Positions 12,001-22,700 of a stretch of DNA of 64,000 bases are shown one piece after another. The stretch comes from Sanderia malayensis. Taxonomy: Eukaryota > Cnidaria > Scyphozoa > Semaeostomeae > Pelagiidae. Where the stretch lies: the NCBI GenBank assembly GCA_013076295.1, contig RQOL01000519.1, positions 3,152,488 through 3,216,487 of the forward strand, written 5' to 3'. Position 1 is the stretch's first letter. Each line of letters begins with the position of its first letter. The notes beneath the pieces were generated by a model. That model saw only the letters and a program-made list of their open reading frames with translations. It ran no database searches and had not been told where the DNA came from. Made by a program: the position numbers and the translations under genes.

Positions 12001-15000
12001 AACCAGAGGATTCAATTTTGGCACAAAATCTCATCTCACAATCCAGCTCAAAGCAAGCAGATGGAAGTACGCCATCGCGTTTACAAGATACAACGACTCT
12101 TACTGCAATGCAGGCACCAGCTCCAGAAAGCACAGAGCATGAAAGTGCGGTACCAATACAAAACCAAATACAGATACTCCCAGACACAAGCAACAATTCG
12201 ATCCAGCCGTTGGCTGTCATGCCACTTTCCCAAATATCTGTGGAGAATCAACAATTCCTTGTGAATTCAACAGCCTTGAGCAAAAACTCAACAATGCCAG
12301 TGGGAGTTTCGGCAAAAAATCCAATAGCTAGCGAAAGAACATTGAATTCGTCAGCCACTGTTGCTCCTTCGCGAGGAGAGGATGGTACTATATCTGAAGC
12401 ACCTCTAACAGCATCACCGAATGCAGATATCAAAGAAAAATCTAATCAAGAAAAAACTAATATGCAGCTGAATTTTATCAAAAATGGTGAATATAAAGAT
12501 ATCAAAGACTATGATATATATGAAGTTGGAAAGAAAAAGTCTATTATGTCATCTAAAAATGAGCAACCCAAAAGATCTCCATCAATGTTCAAAGACCTGA
12601 ACACGGCATTGCAAGGGACAAATTTCTCAGTGCAAAATGGAGTGAACACCCACCTTACATTTAAATCAAACATTCCTAATGAAATTAAAGGAACAATTAT
12701 TAATGAAGAGAAAAGAAGTCACTTATCAGTAAACAAGGGCTTACAAAGAGGTAATCAAGAAAAAAGAGCTTGGCAAAAGGAATTAACAAAAATTTCCGAT
12801 TCTCTTCAAGGAACAAACCTTTCAATTCAAAACAATGTCGATTCCAGATTAACTTTTAAATCCAAGTTGCCACTTGTCAAGTTGAGAAAACACAAGAAAC
12901 ATAAGAAACATGGGAGAAAATCATCGCGAGTGAAACGATCGAGCATTTCCTCGAAACTTCATCAACCAGCTGTACCAAGTAATCTAAATTACAAGCAAGA
13001 AGACATGAGCAAAACACTGAGAGTAGAAAATAATGCCCAAAATGTAGACACGAACACGAGCACTGATACAAATAGCGCGCAATCAAATTTGTTAATCAAA
13101 AACGTAGTTCAGCATTCCATTGACGATAACAATGTTCTGAAGGCTGTTTTTAATATACAAAGTCGGAATGAAAGTAAAGAAGCTTCGAGTAACGAGTCGA
13201 ACATTCTTGTGAAGAACATAGAAAAGCACAAGATTGATGATGACAATATTTTACACGCTGTATTCAATGTAAGAAAAAATCAAGAAAATATCAAGCCAGA
13301 TCCATTATCATTAAATAGCACATCACAGTCTCTTTCGTTGGGCCATGGGCATGATGTGCCTCCGTCTTCGAGCACGGCAAGAACAAAGATTGCAAAACAT
13401 AAAATCATAAGAAAGAAATCAAAACATAAAATCAAAAAGCTAGAGAAAAAGAGCAAAACAAGAAGCAAACATAAAAAACCAACGGAAATCGCTGCAGTGA
13501 AAAATGAAAGCAAGAAACAGAAAAACACATCAAAGTTCGGGGGAAAATATTCAAAAGTTGAAAAGGAGAAATTGAAAATATCACCTAATAAGAAAAAGAA
13601 CAAGGACAAAAAATCATTCAAAAAGAAAAAAATGCAGGGAAAAAGTAAAGTCTCTGTCGCTGAAAATAATGGAGTGTTATATCCTTCGATTAACAACCCA
13701 CGACTACTTATGAAAAGACAAGAGGTTTCTATAACAGGAAGCTCTTTAAATATGGAAACACAAAGCCGACAACTTATTGCGACAGAAATAGGTAAAATTG
13801 AACCATCTAAAGGCGATCTTCAGGAAAAAACAGAACAGCAACAATCTGTGACAAAGAACTCAAATCAACCAACGAACACCACTGTTGTCGCAAACTCCAC
13901 AAATCAAAACACGGAAAGTATTCCAGAAAATAAATTAAATAGCATGCAAAAACCGCTAAACTCAACGTATGCCAACAACAGTAAAAGCGCTGATTTGCTG
14001 CCAGAAAGTGAAAAGCAGGGATATCCAACCATGCCAAAACAATACAACAACGGACAAGGAAATGCCAATGCTAATGCTGATAACACAACACAACCACCAG
14101 GAGATAAAATACCAAATTTAAATCAAATTCTGAACTTTACTGTTGGATTTTTAAACAAAACATTTCATGAACATTTCCAGAAGATGAAAGACTCTGATGG
14201 TAAATTACAGAATGCAGAAAATGCAAATGGCCTTCCAAGCAGCACTGTTATTAACAGTACCGATGCAAATGGTGGACAAAATTCTAGTCAAAATAATAGC
14301 ACTGGCACCAATTCCACAACAAATCAGCTTTCAAACAAATCTGATAACCAAGGTTTAGGTAACACAACATCAAACAAAACCAACACAGATCAGCAGCAAA
14401 TTTCCCCAGCAATACAAGGGCAGACAAGTTTGCCTGGAGCTCTCAACAGTAGCAGTGCCACTGCATTTAAGTCGCAAAAAGTTCCAGATGTTTCCAATGC
14501 TGCAGCAGTATCAGATATGATGTCACCTGTAGAGAATTACATCCTGAATATGATAAATACATCAGGTGCAGAACATTTTGGAAATGGTACAGGCAAGCGT
14601 GAGGCAACAAAGGGAAATGTGACAGAAAATCAAAATGAAAACAACAGTAATGCAAATGCAATAAAGTTGCTAAATGATAAAAGTATAGATGATATTTCAA
14701 AACTTGGCAATATTCATATCACTTCAAACCAATATAGTATCAGGTTTAGTCCAAAGAAACCAGAAAAACGCACTGGAATAAGTAAAAGTGGAAAGAAAAG
14801 GCTTGGCAGCAAAATTTCCAAGAATTCTATAAAAGTGCCAAATAAACACTACAAAAGTCAGAACATTTTTCACAGTAAAATCTCTGAAAATACAAAAAAT
14901 AGCATTGCGAATAAAAAAAGACAGAATCAGAATGATTCAAATCAATCAAACCAAGGTAGCACTTCAGGGACTAATGGATTTCCAATCAAAATTAATGGAA

Positions 15001-15056
15001 GTAGCACAGACTGGGGTCCACTGAGTGAAAACTGGCCTCACATTGGCTTTGGATAA
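9003..15056 (+). CDS. Gene B: large secreted Asn/Ser/Lys-rich protein with Cys/Trp cassette (1728 aa)
   Basis: Four coding exons join in frame: 9003-9580 (phase 2), 9788-9896 (phase 0), 10344-10542 (phase 1) and 10756-15056. A signal peptide is clear (GILPLAIILVKLVVQTAA, residues 5-22). Residues 197-232 form the cassette NPGLSCTDIF...YPDYPSGVYW with a second Cys at 232, like the opening of fibrinogen-related or fibrillar-collagen C-terminal domains, but nothing of those domains follows. The last exon is one long disordered region rich in Asn, Ser, Thr and Gln, with many potential N-glycosylation sites, paired short repeats and Lys-rich blocks, including a furin-like RVKR. It ends in PHIGFG. 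AATAAA lies at 15126. Gene A is its divergent partner. The family is unknown; an extracellular matrix role is inferred from secretion and composition. Confidence 0.75.
13381..13650 (+). other. Lysine-rich block within gene B
   Basis: About 90 residues of gene B are dominated by Lys with some Ser, His and Arg (for example KHKIIRKKSKHKIKKLEKK). A smaller block at 12886-12950 reads KHKKHKKHGRKSSRVKRSS and ends in the proprotein-convertase-like RVKR. In a secreted protein such polycationic blocks could bind acidic polysaccharide or mineral, or be cleaved. That function is inference. Confidence 0.5.
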
Positions 15057-15699
15057 GACAATAATATCATTCAAGTTGGTTCTCAATAACTTAAACAATA
15101 GGATGTTAAATTCTGTTATTTGTGGAATAAATGTAGATGGTGTGCTCAGACTGACTGAGTAACATCACTTACACAAAACTAATTACATTGAAACTGCATT
15201 ATATAGATCAAGTCAGTTGAATACTTTATAAAGATGCATTTACCCACTACAGAGTATAAACACTCGGGCTCCAGCAAAATTTGAGCCCGTTTCACTTTAT
15301 ATTTATATTTAGAAAAATGATTATTGCAAACGAGCTAATAAGCACTTTTTTAGAAAAATTCAGGTTGGTCTTAATGTATTATTACTAACTACGCTTTGTT
15401 AAGTTTGGAAAGTTGATGATAGAAATAAGAACTTGGTGACTTTTATTTTGAGAAAAGAAGATACCTATCTTCTTCAGTTCTTGGATGGAACTAGGCTAGG
15501 CCCACCCACTGCAAAAGTAAGCACATGCATTCTTCTCGGCCAATATATAGACCAATAACTTTGATATTAAATGACAATATAGCAAATGATCAAAAATAAA
15601 TTGGTATAAAGTAAAGTAAACAATAGAACTTGCCTAGTGCCTATTTTCTGATTTCGGGGAAAAGACAAGGTTCGAAGAAGTCTCTGACTGAAGAACATA
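15057..15699. other. 3' flank of gene B
   Basis: This region contains the 3' untranslated region and poly(A) signal of gene B, then AT-rich sequence. A short inverted repeat at about 15265-15290 (CTCGGGCTC...GAGCCCG) could form a hairpin. No gene is seen. Confidence 0.4.
15126..15131 (+). promoter_or_regulatory. Poly(A) signal AATAAA of gene B
   Basis: A canonical AATAAA lies 70 bases after the TAA stop of gene B, a usual spacing for a short 3' untranslated region. Confidence 0.5.
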
Positions 15700-16291
15700 C
15701 CGTATTTCCTCTATTAAGCGCCCGGGCGCTTATTAAATATTTCGCAAAATTGGGTGGGCGCTTATTAGAGGGGGGCGGTTATTGGAGGGGGGCGGTTATT
15801 TCATAGTCCTAAAATTTTAAAATCGAGCATCTTCAAGAACAAAACAATATTCTTATATTAACAATAATAGTATATAACAATAATCAATAATAACAAAGTG
15901 CCGATTGCTATTCATTGACATACGTTAGCATCAAAAAATGCTATGTTAGCATTTTTTTAGAAGAAATGAAGAAGCGACAGCATGGTAAAGCCGCACACAT
16001 GGACATTGAATTGACAAACATTAAAAAGGGATATTTTCCTTAAGATATAATGACTAACTTTGGTCTTAAACTACTTGCTTATGTTGCCATTGATAACAGA
16101 AAGGAATTGATGTCTATTCACATGTTTCTACGCTATTATTTGAACCAAATAGTGAAAATGTAAGAACTCTATTAACCGCCCTGGGCGGTTAATAGAGGGG
16201 GGCGCTTATTTCACACTTTTTGATTTTAGGATGGGCGCTTATTGGAGGGGGGCGGTTAATAGAGGGTGGGCGCTTAATAGAGGAAATACGG
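15700..16291. mobile_element. MITE of the CCGTA family (592 bp), TA target duplication
   Basis: The termini are near-perfect inverted repeats (CCGTATTTCCTCTATTAAGC at both ends) and TA flanks both sides (15698-15699 and 16292-16293). Subterminal GGGGGGCGGTTATT motifs are repeated in both orientations. No coding capacity. It is the longest of the four clear or partial copies in the window. Confidence 0.8.
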
Positions 16292-16339
16292 TATTTCAAA
16301 ATATTGCGCTGCCTCGTTATGATATTTTTTCCCCTGGCT

Positions 16340-17420
16340 CAATGATATAAAGCGCCGAAGGCGCTAGATACCTGACTCCGCACGATTCGTGCAGACAAGA
16401 GTGATGCCATTTGGCGGCCATTTTAAAGAGGGGAAAATAGCTTTTGTAAATCAACGATTCCAAAATTAAATGCTCTCTCTAGAGGAAAATAATTGTAAAA
16501 AAGTTTGACATATGCATACTGTTGCAGAGCACATAATATGAGGATACTAGTAGAATTTAGATAATAACAAAAACGTTTCAAATATCGGTATTTTGTTATT
16601 TTTGCGAAACGATGGAACAGGCCTAAATTAATCGAATAAAAAAACAGTTGTTGAATTAAAAGTCTTGGATTTACTGGATATAATTTGTAAGCTCTAATTA
16701 AAGGTAAGTGACAGGGTTTTGATATCCCAAAAGCTTACTGAAATATTAGCAAACACAACACTTCTCCAATTCGAAAGGGAACGCAGTGGCAGATCAGATT
16801 ATACCTTTTACAAGTGAATTAATTCAAAGAATTGCAGCGGTCTGATATTCTGTTACATATTTAAAGTCACTTAGGCTGAAAATAATTGATTTTCTTCGTT
16901 GTGGAACCTTTAGCAAGCAAAACCGTGTGGTGTTACTTAATTTGGAATTTCAGATTTTGTAAAGTTTTGAAATACTTCAGTAAAATCCCGTGTCGCATCA
17001 GCTAATATTTTAATAGGCTTCTGGGATGTCAAAACCATGTCACTTACCTTTAATTTGAGCATACATATTATCCAGTACATCCCAAAGTATTAATTTTTAC
17101 AACGTTTTTGTAATTCAATAAACTTAGGCCGGGTCCATCGTTCCGCAATAAATAAACAAAATACTGATATATGATGCGTTTTTTGCCATTCTAGCAATTT
17201 CAATAGTATAATCATATTGTATGCTCTGTAAAAACATGTATATATCGACTTATTTCACCATTATTATCCGCAAAACAAGCATTGAATTGTAGTGTTTCTG
17301 TATGACTTGATGACCAAAATCAACTTTTTTCCCCCCTTTAAGATGGCCGCCAAATTTTTATTGGCTTCACTGATTCGACGCGAGTCAGGTATCTAGCGCC
17401 TTCGGCGCTTTATATCATTG
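16340..17420. mobile_element. Non-autonomous hAT-like element (1081 bp), 8-bp target duplication
   Basis: The ends are inverted repeats beginning CAATGATATAAAGCGCCGAA and continuing for about 40 bp (through CTAGATACCTGACTC). Exact copies of CCCTGGCT flank the element at 16332-16339 and 17421-17428. An 8-bp duplication and a terminus starting CA are typical of the hAT superfamily. The interior has no long reading frame. Another element begins 21 bp further on. Confidence 0.75.
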
Positions 17421-17441
17421 CCCTGGCTCGATCTCCATCAC

Positions 17442-18606
17442 GGTAGACGAAAAATTCAACCGTTCAGGATGTGATCATAAATTATTCATGAGACCCATTT
17501 CCGAGCGAATGAACGAGGCTTTCGCGGTAAATTGTCGTTATTCTCTCGTTCTCGTTGTAATGTGTATATCTGTAATTGTTAATGGCGGTCGAGGACAATC
17601 TTGGACTAGAGTGCTGCTTTAGTTGCAAGATATTTTTGTTCATTAAGTAGCAATGACAGCTTTAGCAAGTAACTTTGAGTGATAAGAGTTATGCAATTGT
17701 TATCCATTTTAAAAAAGGGAAATAAAGTGTAGCCAGCGCAAACAAATAATTGTATTATGTAGGCCTGAAAATCAACATTCTTTTCTGGACTTTCATGTCC
17801 CTGGAGCCACATTCACATTCAGATTCAAAATGAGATTCAGTTTCCACAATAACCAACAATTGATTGTCCATAAATCTTCGAGTTGTAAATATTAAAATGC
17901 CAAAACTGAATTATATACACCCCAATGCAATTATCTGTATTTTGAAGATTTTTCGAAAATTTTTCAGTGAGGGGTTCGTCTATAACTCGACTCGTACAAG
18001 CAAGTCCTTGGCTTTCAAATTTTATTTCTGTTTTATGTAATTACCCTTTTGTTCCGTTTTGCAATAAATGCTCAACTTTCATTATTTGTATGGGTTGAAT
18101 TATATAATACAAAATACAAATTATAATATAATACAAAATCAAAATTACGTAATTTAATCCAACAACCAATAGAAGGTGAGAATAACAGAAAAGATGAGTG
18201 AGAAGTAAATGATTGAGATGTGCATTCAAAGTGCAGGTAGTTCTTCCAAGCTATAACAGAGTTGGAAATATACGTAAAATACGAGTTAGAAAAGTGGAAA
18301 ACAAGTTTAGTCATGTGAGAAAGGAAAGATTTTCATTGAATATAGGGTGTGACAAGTACTGAACGAAGAAGAAAACATGAAAATGAATGAGCGAATGGAG
18401 TGTCGTGACATCAGTGATTGATCTTTGAACGCACACGTGCATCAGATGTTGTTGCTATTTGTATACTTTTGTTGGGTTCAACTTCGGTTCAACAAGGTTG
18501 CGGAAGCTACCGAAAACGAGAATTGTGAACGTCGGGATTCGCTCGGGATTTTTGTCTTATGAATAATTTATGATCACATTCTGAACGGTTGAATTTTTCG
18601 TCTACC
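17442..18606. mobile_element. Non-autonomous Mutator-like element (1165 bp), 9-bp target duplication
   Basis: Long inverted termini start GGTAGACGAAAAATTCAACC and remain similar for more than 50 bp. The 9-mer CTCCATCAC is repeated exactly at 17433-17441 and 18607-18615. A 9-bp duplication with long termini fits the Mutator/MULE group, although I see no transposase to confirm this. It sits directly beside the hAT-like element. Confidence 0.7.
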
Positions 18607-18615
18607 CTCCATCAC

Positions 18616-19792
18616 AAGGAGAAACTAAAAATGCAAATCAGCCATGCTCTACTTCTATCTCTCTAACTATACTGTTGGTTCTTTTTGCTTTCAGCATTCT
18701 TTATTACACTTTCGGTTGTCTTCTTCATGGTGGATAGTACCTCCACAGACTAGTGACAGGTACATCCAAATTAGCTGTTTGCCCTTCTCTATTTGAAACC
18801 TCTTGCTTTTATGTCAATGCAAGAGTTAGCTTATAATTTATAATTGACATCTTCAGAAATCACAAACTATTCATAAAAAGTGGCGCACAAAATTTTATTG
18901 TCGTGAAACCTTATTTCAAGGCAAATTCTCCTTTATTTTATTAAAAATACCAAACTTTTGTTTAAATATGCTTTATGCAGAAAGTAAATAAAACCGCTAT
19001 TGAATATGCTGGGCATGAATTGCAAATAAGCAAGCAAGCCAGACCCCTGTGATCAACGGGCAAAAAATATTGTCCATATTGTATAAGACTCTTTCGGGAG
19101 AAAACATTAGAGAAACCGAGAGATGAAGGACACGTGCAAGCTTTCTAATTGTAGATCGCATACACAAATATTTGTCTAGCAAAAGATGTAATAATGATTC
19201 TCGATATATACTTGATTGTCTTCGCAAAGTAAACTGGACTTTCCATTGACCTGTTTCAAGCAATAATCTGTTTCTACGGTAGCCATATTAGATATAAAAA
19301 CGGGACCTCAGGCAAAATTTCAATAACATGTATCTACGCAGCTTTTCAGCCTACTGGCAAAAAATAGCAAAGCATTAAAAGAAGAGAGGTAATTTCTCCA
19401 CATGGGCAGTGTGCGGAAAATTGGAGAATTTTGCCGCTTGCCTTAGAACATCACCCCCGGCGTAGCCTAGTAATTGAAAACGATTGGCTGATCGTTTCTC
19501 GGGGCTTCTAAAAAATTTGAAGAGTGTACCAGAAATTCAACAAATTTGTAAGTGAAATAATATGGAAGCTTTGTCAACCAGGAAATAAGACAAAAAACAT
19601 CTTACATTAACAGATTCAAATTTCGTTCATACACTCAAGGTTATACGTGTTTCTTTCCCGGTCAATACAATACGCAAATTAGAGCATTGTTAAGCTTTGG
19701 ATTATATTTTTTTACATTTTTTAACCTTCAATTTTTTTATCATATGTTTTATGTTATCCGTATTTCAATCTCAAATGCCCAAAAAAATAAAG
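18616..19792. other. Intergenic region, no gene seen
   Basis: AT-rich sequence with no exon-like stretch or clear terminal repeat. It should include the 3' untranslated region of the minus-strand tandem-repeat gene next to it. Confidence 0.4.
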
Positions 19793-22700
19793 TCATTCAG
19801 TAGTTCTGTCCTTAGGAAAACTCTCTAAGGCATATTCCCAATGTGCCTCTACGGACTCTTCATCTTCAAAATTATCTTCACTAAGGGAAAATCTTGCTAG
19901 CACCGTCTCAGGTTCCATGAATGACTCTTTGTTGTCGAAATAATCTCTTGTATTAAAACTTTCACAAGTGCAAGTGCTGGGAGTTGGTACCAAAAAGTCA
20001 AAACCATCCCCTACTGCATCACAGGCATTTTTGTCCAGTTTACCATCAGGTGTTTCTGTAAATTGCTCAAAAACAGCACTCACAATGTCATTAAGAACAC
20101 TAGTGCATGTTTCCACAATAATGGCCTTCTCTGCAGCTTGCAATGTTGTCGGTTGTTGTTGGGATACGTTTGATGCTTTCTTGGCTTCTTGCACGTGTTT
20201 CCGTGAATCACCTTCATCAACCACACCGATTCCATCAGCAAGAACAGCGGATTCTGACGAAACAACTTGAATGACAGAATCTACGTTGGTGTAACAACTG
20301 GTCCTTCCTGGGCACACGATTCCAAAACGTCAGAGCAGGAACCCTCTGCATCACAGGCATCTTTGTCCAGCTTACCATGACCTGTTTCTGCAAATTGCTC
20401 AAAAATAGCACTCACGACGTCATCAAGAACGGTGGCGCATGTTTCCACGCTAATGGACCTCTCTTCAACTTGCATTGTGGTCGGTTGTTCTTGGGAAACG
20501 TTTGATTCGTTCTTGGCTTCTTGAACGTATTTCCGTGAATCAACATCATTATCCACACTGATTCCATCAGCAAGAACAGCGGATTCTGACGAATCCATTT
20601 GAATGACAGAATCTACGTTGCTGTTGCTAACAACTGGTTCTACCTTGACACACGATCCCAAAGCGTCAGAGTAAGAACCCTCTGCATCACAGCCATCTTT
20701 TTCCAGTTTACCATGAGGTGTTTCTGTAAAGTGCTCAAAAACAGCCCTCGCGACGTCATCGATAACACTGGCGCATGTTTCCACAATAACGGCCTTCTTT
20801 TTAACTTGCAATGTTGTCGGTTTTTGTTGGGAAACGTTTGATGTTTTCTTGGCTTCTTGGACGTGTTTCCGTGAATCACTTTCATCAACCACACCGATTC
20901 CATCAGCAAAACCAGCGGATTCTGACGAAACCACTTGAATGACAGAATCTACGTTGGTGTTGCTAACAACTGGTCCTTCCTGGGCACACGATTCCAAAAC
21001 GTCAGAGCAGGAACCCTCTGCATCACAGGCATCTTTGTCCAGCTTACCATGAGCTGTTTCTACAACTTGCTCACAAACAGCACTCACGACGTCATCAAGA
21101 ACGCTGGCGCATGTTTCCACACTAATGGACCTCTCTTCAACTTGCATTGTGGTCGGTTGTTCTTGGGAAACATTTGATTCGTTCTTGGCTTCTTGGACGT
21201 GTTTCCGTGAATCACCTTCATCAACCACACCGATTCCATCAGCAAGACCAGCGGATTCTGACGAAACCACTTGAATGACAGAATCTACGTTGGTGTTGCT
21301 AACAACTGGTCCTTCCTGGGCACACGATTCCAAAACGTCAGAGCAGGAACCCTCTGCATCACAGGCATCTTTGTCCAGCTTACCATGAGCTGTTTCTACA
21401 ACTTGCTCAAAAACAGCACTCACGACGTCATCAAGAACGCTGGCGCATGTTTCCACACTAATGGACCTCTTTTCAACTTGCATTGTGGTCGGTTGTTCTT
21501 GGGAAACATTTGATTCGTTCTTGGCTTCTTGAACGTATTTCCGTGAATCAACATCATTGTCCACAATGATTCCATCAGCAAGAACAGCGGACTCTGACGA
21601 ATCCATTTGAATGACAGAATCTACGTTGGTGTTGCTAACAACTGGTTCTACCTTGACAAACGATCCCAAAGCGTCAGAGTAAGACACTCTGCATCACTGC
21701 CATCTTTGTCCAGTTTACCATGAGGTGTTTCTGTAAATTGCTCAAAAACAGTACTCACGACGTCATCAATAACGCTGGCGCATGTTTCCACACTAATGGA
21801 CCTCTTTTCAACTTGCATTGTGGTCGGTTGTTCTTGGGAAACATTTGATTCGTTCTTGGCTTCTTGAACGTATTTCCGTGAATCAACATCATTGTCCACA
21901 ATGATTCCATCAGCAAGAACAGCGGACTCTGACGAATCCATTTGAATGACAGAATCTACGTTGGTGTTGCTAACAACTGGTTCTACCTTGACAAACGATC
22001 CCAAAGCGTCAGAGTAAGAACCCTCTGCATCACAGCCATCTTTTTCCAGTTTACCATGAGGTGTTTCTGTAAATTGCTCAAAAACAGCCCTCACGGCGTC
22101 ATCGATAACACTGGCGCATGTTTCCACAATAGTGGCCTTCTCTTCAACTTGCATTGCGGTCGGTTGTTCTTGGGAAACATTTGATTCGTTCTTGGCTTCT
22201 TGAACGTATTTCCGTGAATCAACTTCATCATCCACACTGATTCCATCAGCAAGTGCAGCGGATTCTGACGAAACCACTTGAATGACAGAATCTACGTTGG
22301 TGTTGCTAACAGCCGGTCCTTCCTGCACACATGATTCCAAAACGTCAGAGCAAGAACCCTCTGCATCACAGCCATCTTTGTCCAGTTTACCATGACGTGT
22401 TTCTGTAACTTGCTCAAAAACACAACTCACGACGTCATCCATAACACTGGCGCATGCTTCCACAATAGTGGCCTTCTCTTCAACTTGCATTGCGGTCGGT
22501 TGTTCTTGGGAAACATTTGATTCGTTCTTGGCTTCTTGGACGTATTTCCGTGAGTCAACTTGATCATCTACACTGATTCCATCAGCAAGTGCAGCGGATT
22601 CTGACGAAACCAGTTCAATGACAGAATCTACGTTGGTGTTGCTAACAGCTGGTTCTCCCTTGGCACACGATCCCAAAGCGTGAGAGCAAGAACCCTCTGC

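Noticed and set aside
13280..13696. Minus-strand frame rich in Phe and Leu opposite the Lys block of gene B
   Set aside because: This is what the antisense of AAA/AAG-rich codons produces; there are no splice sites or homology to support it.
20599..21513. Plus-strand frames of about 80 codons recurring every 336 bp
   Set aside because: They are antisense shadows of the tandem repeat. The minus strand gives the long, conserved and compositionally sensible reading.
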